From Monoplex corrugatus (lineage: Eukaryota > Mollusca > Gastropoda > Littorinimorpha > Ranellidae), in contig JAPXFY010000012.1 in NCBI GenBank assembly GCA_030674185.1, forward strand, positions 2,063,374-2,127,373: DNA of 64,000 nucleotides. Reading direction: 5' to 3'. A program made the translations under genes and the position numbers. The notes under the pieces were generated by a model that saw nothing but the letters and a program-made list of their open reading frames with translations, did not search any database and had not been told where the DNA came from. Numbering within the stretch: position 1 is the stretch's first letter; each line of letters begins with the position of its first letter. Shown piece by piece: positions 40,731-50,439 of the stretch.

Positions 40731-41913
40731 TGTGTGTGTGTGTGTATACGTATGTGTGTGTATATGTGTGTGTCTGAGTGTATGTTTGTGTGTGTGTGTG
40801 TGTGTGCATGTTGTCTGTGTATGCGTGTGCATATTGTGTGTGTGTGTCTGTATGCATGTTGTGTGTGTGTGTATGCGTGTGCATGTTGTGTGTGTATACA
40901 TGTGTGTGTATATGTGTGTGTCTGTGTTATACATGTGTGTGCATATATGTGTGTGTGTGTATGCATGTGCATGTTGTTTGTGTGTATGTGATTATGCGTG
41001 TGCAATGTGTGTGTGTATGCGTGTGCATGTTGTGTGTATGTGTGTATGCGCATGTCTGAGTGTATGTTTGTGTGTATGCATGTGCGTGTCTGTGTATATG
41101 TGTGCATGTTGTGTATCTGTGTATGCGTGTGCATGTTGTGTCTGTGTATGCGTGTGTATGTTGTGCGTGTGCATGTTGTGTGTGTGTATATGTGTGTCTG
41201 TGTATGTGTATGTTGTGTGTGTGTGTATGTGTGTGCATGTTGTGTGTGTGTGTGCGTGTTGTGTGTGTGCATGTTGTGTGTGTGTCTGTGTATGCGTGTG
41301 CATGTTGTGTGCGTGTTGTGTGTGTGTCTGTGTGCGTGTGCATGTTGTGTGCGTGTTGTGTGTGTGTCTGTGTGTGCGTGTGCATGTTGTGTTTCTGTTG
41401 TGTGTGTGTCTGTGTGTGCATGTTGTGTGCGGTTGTTGTGTGTGTGTGCATGTTGTGTGCGTGTTGTGTGTGTGTCTGTGTGCATGTGTGTGCGTGTTGT
41501 GTGTTTGTCTGTGTGTGTGTGCATGTTGTGTGCGTGTTGTGTGTGTGTCTGTGTGTGTGTGCATTGTTGTGTGGTGTTGTGTGTGTGTCTGTGTGTGCGT
41601 GTGCATGTTGTGTGCGTGTTGTGTGTGTGTGCGTGTGCGTGTGTGTGTGCGTGTGATGTGTGTGCGTGTTGTGTGCGTGTGCGTGTTGTGTGCGTGTTGT
41701 GTGTGTCTGTGTGCGTGTGCATGTTGTGTGCGTGTTGTGTGTGTGTGCGTGTGCGTTGGTGCGTGTGTTGTGTGCGTGTTGTGTGTGTCTGTGTGTGTGT
41801 GTGTTGTGTGTGTGTGCGTGTTGTGTGTTGTGTGTGTGTGTGTGTGTGCGTGTTGTGTGCGTGTTGTGTGTGTGTGTTGTGTGTGTGTGTGGTTGTGCGT
41901 GTTGTGTGCGTGT

Positions 41914-41944
<31 letters not shown>

Positions 41945-41984
41945 TGTGCGTGTGTGTGGTGTTGTGTGTGTGTTGTGTGTGTGT

Positions 41985-42049
<65 letters not shown>

Positions 42050-42065
42050 GGTGTGTGTGGTGTGG
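40731..42065. repeat. TG-rich microsatellite / short minisatellite tract
   Basis: About 1.3 kb of (TG)n mixed with GCATGTTGTGTGCGTGTTG repeats of roughly 60 bp. Frames of up to 455 codons are low-complexity artefacts. Confidence 0.95.
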
Positions 42066-42329
42066 GGCTGTTTTGTTCTATCTTTAGTTTTCCGGTAGGG
42101 AGTGAATACAAAGCATGTAAGTGTTTCATGACTGCTGTTTCTAACTTGTTGATCCAGTTGACTTGAAAAATGAGTGGGAGTAGCAAAGGTGTGTGAGTGT
42201 CCCGGTCATGACAGACTGTACTAATCAGACCAATGATTGAAGGAGCAAAAGGAGACTCAAAAGTGCTTCTTCGCAAGGACCTCTTCCAGTTCACAGGAGA
42301 AAACTTTCAGCAGCTGAGATCCAGGACAC

Positions 42330-42735
42330 TACAATGGACAAAAAGCTCAGGAAAACATTCTGAACCTTCCAGAGTGATGGTAAATACTTAAAATCCAGGT
42401 GGTGTGAGGTTGCAACAGTCACTGCAGAACCAGGTGAAATGTGTAATGACCAGCCACCAACACTGGGTACAATAAGGCAAGTGGTTGAGAAAGCCAGGGC
42501 CAAATCATCACCTGGGCCTAACAGAATACCTTATCTGCTGTGTAAGAATTGTCCCAGTGTCCCTGACTGCTTCCACAAATGGATATGATCACAATGGAGG
42601 AACCTGAAAATCAACATCCTATGAATGATGGTTGATACATTCCTGGAGGAGGACAAAGTTCTAAAAAGAAGTAAAAACAGGCGACAGCAGAGGGCATCCA
42701 AGAGTCATGACCTAGATACAGCCTGGCCCCCTTAG
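42330..42735 (+). pseudogene. LINE fragment, internally deleted
   Basis: Translation gives VVEKARAKSSPGPNRIPY near 42482, the P-G-P-N segment that precedes reverse transcriptase in many APE-type LINEs. It is followed shortly by SKNRRQQRASKSHDLDTAWPP and a stop, which looks like the ORF end. The RT core is absent between them, so a large internal deletion is likely. Unique sequence 42066-42329 upstream may be more of the same element. The tail is duplicated at 44159. Confidence 0.5.
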
Positions 42736-43094
42736 ACAGTCAGGAATTAAGGGCTGAAACCCTTAGAGAGTCAGGAATTAAGGGCTGAAACCCTTAGAGA
42801 GTCAGGAATTAAGGACTGAAACACTTGCTTGAAGGGGGTTTCTCCTCTGGGGACCTGTTGCTGCCCAGCATTCCCCAGAGTTTTTTTTATTATTATTGTT
42901 AGTAGTAGTGGTAGTAGTAGATTTAGTATTAGTATTACTGTTACTATTTCTATCATTATCAATGTTATAATTATTATTAATTATATGTGAATATAATGGA
43001 AGTAATAATTTAGCTTTCTGGCAATTTGTCACTTTTTATTAGTGTTATTACTGTTACTATTTCTATCATTATTAATGCAATGATTATTATTAAT
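42736..43094. repeat. probable LINE 3' UTR with 37-bp repeat, then AT-rich simple sequence
   Basis: GTCAGGAATTAAGG and GCTGAAACCCTTAGAGA recur in tandem about three times at 42737-42830. TAT/TAG trinucleotide-rich sequence follows. No gene. Confidence 0.5.
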
Positions 43095-44148
43095 TATATA
43101 ATTACAATTTACAATATTTATAATAATTACAATATTTATATAGCGCAAAATCTTGATAAAATCAAATCTAAGCGCTGAAGCAGACACACACGCAAGCACG
43201 CACGCACGCACACACGCACACACACGCACGCACACGCACACACACACACACACGCACGGCTATAAATGGGGAGAAAGAATAAAAGCAATAAAAGCAAGAA
43301 TAAAACCAATGGAAAATTATAGAGAGCATAGCATATACAATTATATATTATAACCATGTGATTCCCTCCGAGCGGAGACAGGCTGCAGAGGGGGGGGTTG
43401 AGTGAGGTTAGGATTTTATGCGGAGGAGAAAAGGTGAGTTTTGAGAGCGGACTTGAAGGAGACAAAAGTAGGTTGCTGACGGACTGAGAGAGGAAGTTTG
43501 TTCCAGGAGAGTGGACCAGAAACAGAGAAGGCTCGTGGACCATAGGTATTGAGCTTAGTGCGTGGAAAGCGAAAAGTCAGAGGATCGGAGGCAGAGCGGA
43601 GGGTACGTGAGGGAAGATAGATCTCAAGTAGGCTTGACAGGTAATCGGGGGCTGCGTTATTGAGGCTTTTGTAGCACATGGTGTCTAGTTTGTACTGTAT
43701 GCGCTTTGATACAGGGAGCCAGTGAAGTTGTGCCCGGAGAGGAGATATGTGGTCAGCTTTTTTCTTTTTGAGTACAAGGCGTACAGCATTGTTTTGAATG
43801 CGCTGTAGGATGTGAATGGTGGAGGCAGGAAGACCAGACAGGAGTGAATTGCAATAGTCAATGCGAGACATTATGAAGGAGAGAACGAGTTTTGCAGTTG
43901 TTTCGACAGAGAGATACTTCCTGATCAGCCTTATACGATGGAGATGATAGTAGCAGGATCTGGCAGTTTGAGTAACAAAGTTGTTCATGGAGAGGGTAGA
44001 GTCAATGCAGACACCAAGGTTTTTAGCTGAATCAGAAATTGGGACTGATGTGTTACATAATGGGAGAGAAAGAGGAGGCAGCTGAGAAAGTTTCTGACGG
44101 GTGCCAATGAGGATAGCTTCTGTTTTGTCGTCATTAAGCTGAAGTCTA
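43095..44148 (-). mobile_element. second L2/CR1-like LINE copy, 5' truncated, minus strand
   Basis: The minus-strand frame 44198-43416 aligns with the C-terminal half of the LINE at 7454: KLQLNDDKTEAILIGT-like start, NLGVCIDSTLSMNNFV, MSRIDYCNSLLSGLP and LSWNKLPLSVRQQPTF. This copy is open across regions where the first copy is frameshifted, so it is the better preserved of the two here. It lacks the RT catalytic part because it is more strongly truncated. The 3' end shows the same GCGCTATATAAATATT tail and a CA/TG block at 43182-43258. Confidence 0.85.
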
Positions 44149-44280
44149 ATGGAAGTAATAAAAAGAAGTAAAAACAGGCGACAGCAGAGGGCATCCAAGA
44201 GTCATGACCTAGATACAGCCTGGCCCCCTTAATGTGAGTATAATGGAAGTAATAATTTAGCTTTCTGGCAATTAGTCACA
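44149..44280. repeat. duplicate of LINE-tail and flanking segments seen at 42667 and 42985
   Basis: 44159-44231 repeats 42667-42735 (AACAGGCGACAGCAGAGG and following) almost exactly. 44233-44280 repeats 42985-43031 (TAATTTAGCTTTCTGGC). The two blocks flank the minus-strand L2-like copy. Confidence 0.8.
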
Positions 44281-44339
44281 TACTTCATCACCTTTTATGC
44301 ACTGATATTAGCACTGACGTTTATGCGTTAATAAGTTAT

Positions 44340-45375
44340 AGCTCTTTGCCCATGACTGTGCCCACATGACTCACTCGGAATCTGCCCTCCAGCTCATTGT
44401 CAACAAGTTTGCAGAAGCGTCTCGCCTGTTCGGCCATACCATCAGGGTCAGGAAAACAAAAGTGCTGTTCCAGCCCAGCCCTCCCACAATAGACTGCTGC
44501 CCGTCAGTCTCCATGGAGGGAACAAAGCTGAAGATTGTGGAGGAATTCAAGTATCTCAGCAGTGTCATTTCCAATGATGGCTCCCTCGACAAAGAGATCA
44601 ACGCGGGATCTGCAAGGTAAACCAAGCACTGGGCAGACCGACTGCACTGAATCAACACAACATCCAGATGTCCACCAAGCTCAAGATCTATAAGACAGTT
44701 GTCATCACCACCTTCTTTATGGATGTGAGACTGACAGTTGTCATCACCAGCCTTCTTTATGGATGTGAGACTGACAGTTGTCCTCACCAGCCTTCTTTAT
44801 GGATGTGAGACCTGACACGTTGTTACAGTTTTGAGGGACTGCACTTGTCAGAAAAAACTGTTGCAGCGTTTCACATGTGAAGCTCGCGCTCAGTTCTGGG
44901 CATCAAATGACAGGACATGATCACAAACCTTCAGGTCCTGGATTATGCAGAAACCACCAGCATCAAAGCCATGATCCTGAAATTTCAGCTTACATGGACG
45001 AGGCATGTCATCCGGATGGACAGTGACAGAATCCCACAGCAGCTCCTCTATCACTACGGCGAGCTCTGTAAGGAAAAGAAAAAGCACGGTTGGCCATTTA
45101 AACGTTTCAAAGACTGCATCAAGGCCAACATCGCCAACACCGGAATGGCCCCCATGCAGTTTGAAGAGTGCGCACAGGATGGAACTGGATGGCGTGCCCT
45201 GACGCGCGAAGCAACAGACGTTTGAAGACAACGGAAGTGATGGCATCACTGAGGCCCGTGTAAACAGGAAGGCAGCAATAGAAGCAGCCAGACGTCCAGG
45301 CCAGTTTCCCTGTCCCCATTGTGCACGTCTTTAAACCAATCACCAGCTTGGACTCTACAGTACCTTGTTCCAACC
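44340..45375 (+). pseudogene. 3' fragment of an APE/RT LINE with C2H2 tail (same clade as 57740-61733)
   Basis: An open piece at 44366-44620 reads NKFAEASRLFGHTIRV and FKYLSSVISNDGSLDKEI, the region after the RT active site. Several copies of CTTCTTTATGGATGTGAGA at 44712-44810 are a small tandem triplication of the LLYGCET motif. The next piece (44917-45225) carries QLTWTRHVIRMDSDRIPQQL and FKDCIKANI. Near 45308 the frame reads FPCPHCARL, a stop, then TNHQLGLYS, the remnant of a C-terminal C2H2 finger. All parts are broken by frameshifts. It runs into the 53-bp array. Confidence 0.7.
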
Positions 45376-47117
45376 CCTGTACATATGTATCTTTCATTGT
45401 CCAACCCGACAGACCAACAGTTGACCCTGTACATATATGTATCTTTCATTGTCCAACCCGACAGACCAACAGTTGACCCCTGTACATATATGTATCTTTC
45501 ATTGTCCAACCCGACAGACCAACAGTTGACCCCTGTACATATATGTATCTTTCATTGTCCAACCCGACAGACCAACAGTTGACCCCTGTACATATATGTA
45601 TCTTTCATTGTCCAACCCGACAGACCAACAGTTGACCCCTGTACATATATGTATCTTTCATTGTCCAACCGACAGACCAACAGTTGACCCTGTACATAAT
45701 GTATCTTTCATGTCCAACCCGACAGACCAACAGTTGACCCTGTACATATATGTATCTTTCATTGTCCAACCCGACAGACCAACAGTTGATCCCTGTACAT
45801 ATATGTATCTTTCATTGTCCAACCCGACAGACCAACAGTTGACCCTGTACATATATGTATCTTTCATTGTCCAACCCGACAGACCAACAGTTGACCCTGT
45901 ACATATATGTATCTTTCATTGTCCAACCCGACAGACCAACAGTTGACCCCTGTACATATATGTATCTTTCATTGTCCAACCCGACAGACCAACAGTTGAC
46001 CCCTGTACATATATGTATCTTTCATTGTCCAACCCGACAGACCAACAGTTGACCCTGTACATATATGTACTTTCATTGTCCAACCCGACAGACCAACAGT
46101 TGACCCCTGTACATATATGTATCTTTCATTGTCCAACCCGACAGACCAACAGTTGACCCCTGTACATATATGTATCTTTCATTGTCCAACCCGACAGACC
46201 AACAGTTGACCCCTGTACATATATGTATCTTTCATTGTCCAACCCGACAGACCAACAGTTGACCCCTGTACATATATGTATCTTTCATTGTCCAACCCGA
46301 CAGACCAACAGTTGACCCTGTACATATATGTATCTTTCATTGTCCAACCCGACAGACCAACAGTTGACCCTGTACATATATGTATCTTTCATTGTCCAAC
46401 CCGACAGACCAACAGTTGACCCCTGTACATATATGTATCTTTCATTGTCCAACCCGACAGACCAACAGTTGACCCCTGTACATATATGTATCTTTCATTG
46501 TCCAACCCGACAGACCAACACCTGTCATATGATCCTTCATTGTCCACCCACACAACAGTGACCCTGTACATATTGTATCTTTCATTGTCCAACCCGACAG
46601 ACCAACAGTTCACCCCTGTACATATATGTATCTTTCACTGTCCAACCCGACAGACCAACAGTTGACCCTGTACATATATGTATCTTTCATTGTCCAACCC
46701 GACAGACCAACAGTTGACCCTGTACATATATGTATCTTTCATTGTCCAACCCGACAGACCAACAGTTGACCCCTGTACATATATGTATCTTTCATTGTCC
46801 AACCGACAGACCAACAGTTGACCCTGTACATAATGTATCTTTCATTGTCCAACCCGACAGACCAACAGTTGATCCCTGTACATATCTGTATCTTTCATTG
46901 TCCAACCCGACAGACCAACAGTTGACCCCTGTACATATATGTATCTTTCATTGTCCAACCCGACAGACCAACAGTTGACCCCTGTACATATATGTATCTT
47001 TCATTGTCCAACCCGACAGACCAACAGTTGACCCCTGTACATATATGTATCTTTCATTGTCCAACCCGACTGACCAACAGTTGACCCCTGTACATATATG
47101 TATCTTTCATTGTCCAA
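45366..47117. repeat. 53-bp minisatellite, ~33 copies
   Basis: The unit is TTTCATTGTCCAACCCGAC, AGACCAACAGTTGACCCC, TGTACATATATGTATC, with CCC/CC length variation. Copies are highly homogeneous except around 46520-46575. Remnants reappear after the LINE at 48151 and 48209. Confidence 0.95.
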
Positions 47118-48245
47118 ATTATACGAATAATCAGGAATATGTACTGGGAACAAACAGCTGCAATGAGAATAGAAAACAATATAAGCTCTTTTCAAAACAT
47201 CAAAAGAGGAGTCAGACAGGTTGTGTTTTGTCACCAGATCTGTTTTCACTATATAGCGAAAACATGAGAAACCTAGAAGAAGACCCTGGATTAAAGGTTG
47301 GAGGGAAAATGATAAACAACATTCGGTACGCAGATGACACCGTGCTAATTGCAGAAAATGAAAGGGACCTACAAAACCTTGTGAATATACTAGAAACAGA
47401 AAGCAAAGGTAAGGGGTTGGAACTAAACAGCAAGAAGACTGAAGTCATGGTGATCAGTAAAAAACATGAAATCCCCTCCTGCAAAATAACAGCAAATGGC
47501 ACAACCTTGACACAGGTTAATAAGTTCAAATACCTGGGAACGGTCATTTCATCAGACGGCAGAAGCACATCTGAAATAGCTGGCAGAATCGGCCAAGCCA
47601 AAACAGCATTCAAGAAGATGACAAGCATTCTTACCAACAAATGCCTATCAATTAACATCAGAAAGAGATTCCTTGAGTGTTATATAGAACCAATACTGTT
47701 GTACGGATGCGAGACGTGGACAGTCAGCAAGCAAAGCCAGAGCAGGATTGAGGCAGCCGAGATGTGGTTTCTCAGAAGAATGTTAAAGAGTTCCATGGAC
47801 AGCAAAGAAAACAAACGAGACAGTCTTGATGGAGGCAGACACAAGTCGATCACTGATAAGGAAGATTAGGAAAAGACAAGCAACATTTATAGGCCATTTT
47901 ATGAGGAAGGGGGATTTGGAGCACCTGGTCACAACGGGAAAGCTGGAGGGAAAGACAGCACCAGATAGACCCAGGGAGAGAATGCTGGACGGACTTGCAG
48001 AGTGGCTGGGGATGAAGAGGGTGGGGAGAGCTGGGTGAAGAGAGTAGAGATGGTGGAAGTCCATGGTCGCACGCATGCGGCAGGCACGATGAGATGATGA
48101 TGATTGTCACGAAGACACCACAGTAATAGTGGCACCTGATGATGATGATGTTGTCCAACCCGACGCCACACCACAGTAATAGCTGGGCACCTGATGATGA
48201 TGATGATGATTGTCCAACCCACAGACCACCACCACAGTAATAGCT
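47118..48245 (+). pseudogene. RTE-like LINE, 5' truncated, inserted in the 53-bp array
   Basis: The open frame contains RGVRQGCVLSPDLFSLYSE, then IRYADDTVLIAENERDLQ (the YADD catalytic pair), FKYLGTVISSDGRSTSEI and ILLYGCETWTVSKQ, in the order seen in LINE reverse transcriptases. A shift near 47830-47870 moves to a second frame with RKRQATFIGHFMRKGDLEH. The 3' end is (GATGAT)n, as in RTE-type elements. It is followed by TTGTCCAACCCGAC, the array sequence, which also ends the left flank (TTGTCCAA). The 3' end plus array piece is itself duplicated about three times to 48245. Confidence 0.7.
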
Positions 48246-48438
48246 GGCTTGTAGATACGAGCGTACAGTTGTATTTCTTAATCAAATATTTCATTAATGA
48301 TCTTTTATCATTAGTACTGCATTGTTTTTCTAAATGCATTTTATACATACGATAGGTAGGCCTATATAGAAAAAGTGATCGTTAGCATGGCTAGACCATC
48401 TCGTAAGTTTGTGCTTCTGTTTTGTGTCTGGTTACTGA

Positions 48439-48700
48439 TTAACCCTTTAACTCCATCAGCCTGTCCACCCATTTCCACATATTAACCCTTTAGCTCCATC
48501 AGCCCGTCCACCAGTTTCCACATATTAACCATTTAACTCCATCTGCCTGTCCACCAGTTTCCACACTGATTAACCCTTTAACTCCATCAGCCTGTCTACC
48601 AGTTTCCACACACCGTTATCTGGTTACTCATTAACCATGTACGGCAACTCCATCAGCCTGTCCACTGTTTCCCCACAGACAGAGGGAGTCAAAGGGTTAA
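48439..48700. mobile_element. piggyBac-like MITE, copy C, with internal tandem copies
   Basis: TTAA (48439-48442) CCCTTTAACTCCATCAGCC opens the element and GGGAGTCAAAGGG TTAA (48697-48700) closes it. The left end is repeated three more times at about 48482, 48527 and 48569, each starting TTAACC and continuing with CTGTCCACC and CAGTTTCCACA. Confidence 0.6.
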
Positions 48701-49433
48701 TGATATGTTTTGTCTTGATCTCCATCATATAACAAGTCACAAAATTTTCTGCACTAGTGTTAGTCTGTAATTCAGTAATGAAGTAGGCTAATTCTAAAGA
48801 CAGAATGCGTTTGTAAAATAATAGTAGGGGCCTACAATAACATGGGGTGAAAATGTCCAAAAGGTAGGCCTACGCCCACACACACAGACACAGACATTCT
48901 CTCTCTCTCTCAATAACTGTAAAGACAGTGCGTTTGTATAATGATGATGCAACATGAGGTGAAAATGTCCAAAACATACACACACACACTCTCTATCGCG
49001 CGCGCACACACTTTCACATTCTCTCTTACATAACAACTCTCCCCCCTGTCTCTGTGTGTGTGTCTCTCTCTCTCAAACACACACACACAGTCTTACATAG
49101 ACACGCACTCACACATCCCCACCTCATACGCACAGTAACACACACCTTTGCGAGGACAACACATACATCATTCTGGTGGTGCCAGCTTACTGTGTCTAAA
49201 GTCTTCCCCTCCCTCCCTACCCCCCTTCCGCTCCCCAGTTCAAGACCTTGCCAGCACGTGGGATTTTGCGCTGGCTCAGGGAGTGTGCCAGATGATTGTT
49301 GGTAGATGTGGGTGGAGGGCATATGGAGTTGTACCAGTGTGATAAATGACTGTTGAACTAACGCCACACTTCAAACTTCTCCCCTTGTTACATGACTGTG
49401 TGGCTCCTGTGTCTGTATCCTTAGGCTACGTTC
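48701..49433. repeat. mostly unique sequence with CA/CT simple repeats
   Basis: CA and CT runs at 48881-48912, 48979-49008 and 49050-49092. The rest of this interval has no supported gene. Confidence 0.6.
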
Positions 49434-49565
49434 ATACTGCCACTCACGACTGTAGTGCGAACGGAAAAAAACGTGTACGCGTGAGAAAAGGTGTTCATGC
49501 TTATCAGCACGTTTTCCGTCCTTGAGGAAGAAGGGAGGCTAGCGTTGTTTATCTTTCTGGTAAAC

Positions 49566-49685
49566 ATGGCACTGACAGGGCGACAGAAACTGATTTTGTG
49601 GTGATGGTGGAAGAGAAGAAACCTGAAACATCGAACAACTCGCCGTTTTTCTGTACACCACAGACCTATAATAAACGCACGCTTT
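49566..49685 (+). pseudogene. possible Harbinger transposase N-terminal fragment
   Basis: From an ATG at 49566 the frame reads ALTGRQKLILW, an in-frame stop, WWKRRNLKHRTTRRFSVH and then a short tail. The basic W-x-R-x...RRF-x-VH pattern resembles the N-terminal stretch of PIF/Harbinger transposases. It is short and ends without a catalytic domain. Confidence 0.35.
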
Positions 49686-49821
49686 ACAAATGCACTCAAA
49701 CAACCCATTCACAAAACACATAATACTCATGAACAAACACCGGCCCAGTGCACACAGACACAGAAAAACCGACACACAGACACAGACACACGCAAGCACA
49801 CATAATCACACACGCATGCGT

Positions 49822-49863
<42 letters not shown>

Positions 49864-49993
49864 CTCCTCCAGTTTCTTTTGCAATGTTGTTCCATGCCTC
49901 GGCGATCATGTCTCTGTTGAAATGATTTCTGTCAGACTTGTTCCAAAGGAAGGGTCGAGTCCTGACTTCGGAAATCAGCTTCTCGTCTTCCAT
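49864..49993 (-). pseudogene. MADF-domain protein start (Harbinger ORF), truncated
   Basis: The minus-strand ATG at 49991-49993 begins [17 protein letters not shown], followed by [20 protein letters not shown] and AKETG. The L-I-x-x-V-x-x-x-P-x-L-W start and the A-W-x-x-I-A core are the MADF (Myb/SANT-like) signature. Such proteins are the DNA-binding partner encoded by PIF/Harbinger transposons. It runs into the (TG)n tract at 49826-49862 after about 43 residues, roughly half a MADF domain. Confidence 0.7.
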
Positions 49994-50314
49994 CTTTTGT
50001 TAAAAATGACTGAAAATTTAAGCACAGTACAGTCTCTTGACCCGCACACACGCACAGAAGCGTTTCAGTATGAACGCGCAGAGGATGGCCAGTGATAAAA
50101 AAGAAAGGTTGGCCTCGAGGTCACGACTTCTGTCCATCCGCGCGCACGACTGAAGTGTAGCATGCACGTACGACTTTTTTGGCGGGTGTGGTCGTGCGTG
50201 CGGTCTGTGGCAGTATGAACATCAGCAGCGCAAGTAAAATAAAGTTTTTCCCACCAGCACGATTTTTGTCTGTCCGCACGACAGTCGTGAGTGGCAGTAT
50301 GAACGTACCCTATA

Positions 50315-50372
50315 GTGTGTGTGTGTGTGTGTGTGTTTATGTGTGTGTGTTTCTCTGTGTGTGTGTGTGTGT

Positions 50373-50409
<37 letters not shown>

Positions 50410-50432
50410 TGTGTGTGTGTGTGTGTGTGTGT
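50315..50432. repeat. TG and GA microsatellites
   Basis: (GT)n, (GA)n and (GT)n in succession, directly after the Harbinger element. Confidence 0.95.
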
Positions 50433-50439
50433 CGGAGAG

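Larger units (their letters stand above)
49434..50310. mobile_element. deleted PIF/Harbinger transposon (877 bp)
   Basis: The left end GGCTACGTTCATACTGCC, continuing ACTCACGACTGT, is matched in inverse orientation at the right end (CAGTCGTGAGTGGCAGTATG then AACGTACCC), giving terminal inverted repeats of about 36-40 bases with few mismatches. Flanks are TTA on the left and TAT on the right, so a three-base TWA duplication is not cleanly kept. The interior has a MADF-domain start on the minus strand and a possible transposase start on the plus strand, the two-gene content expected of PIF/Harbinger. The DDE core is missing and a (CA)n tract sits where the deletion lies, so it cannot move alone. 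Confidence 0.75.

Noticed and set aside
40715..42294. Cys/Val and His/Thr open frames of 300-450 codons
   Set aside because: Pure TG/CA dinucleotide translation. The same appears at every CA/TG tract in the window.
44366..48038. Reverse transcriptase pieces considered as host telomerase or domesticated RT
   Set aside because: They are broken, carry LINE-specific post-RT motifs, and abut typical LINE tails and arrays.
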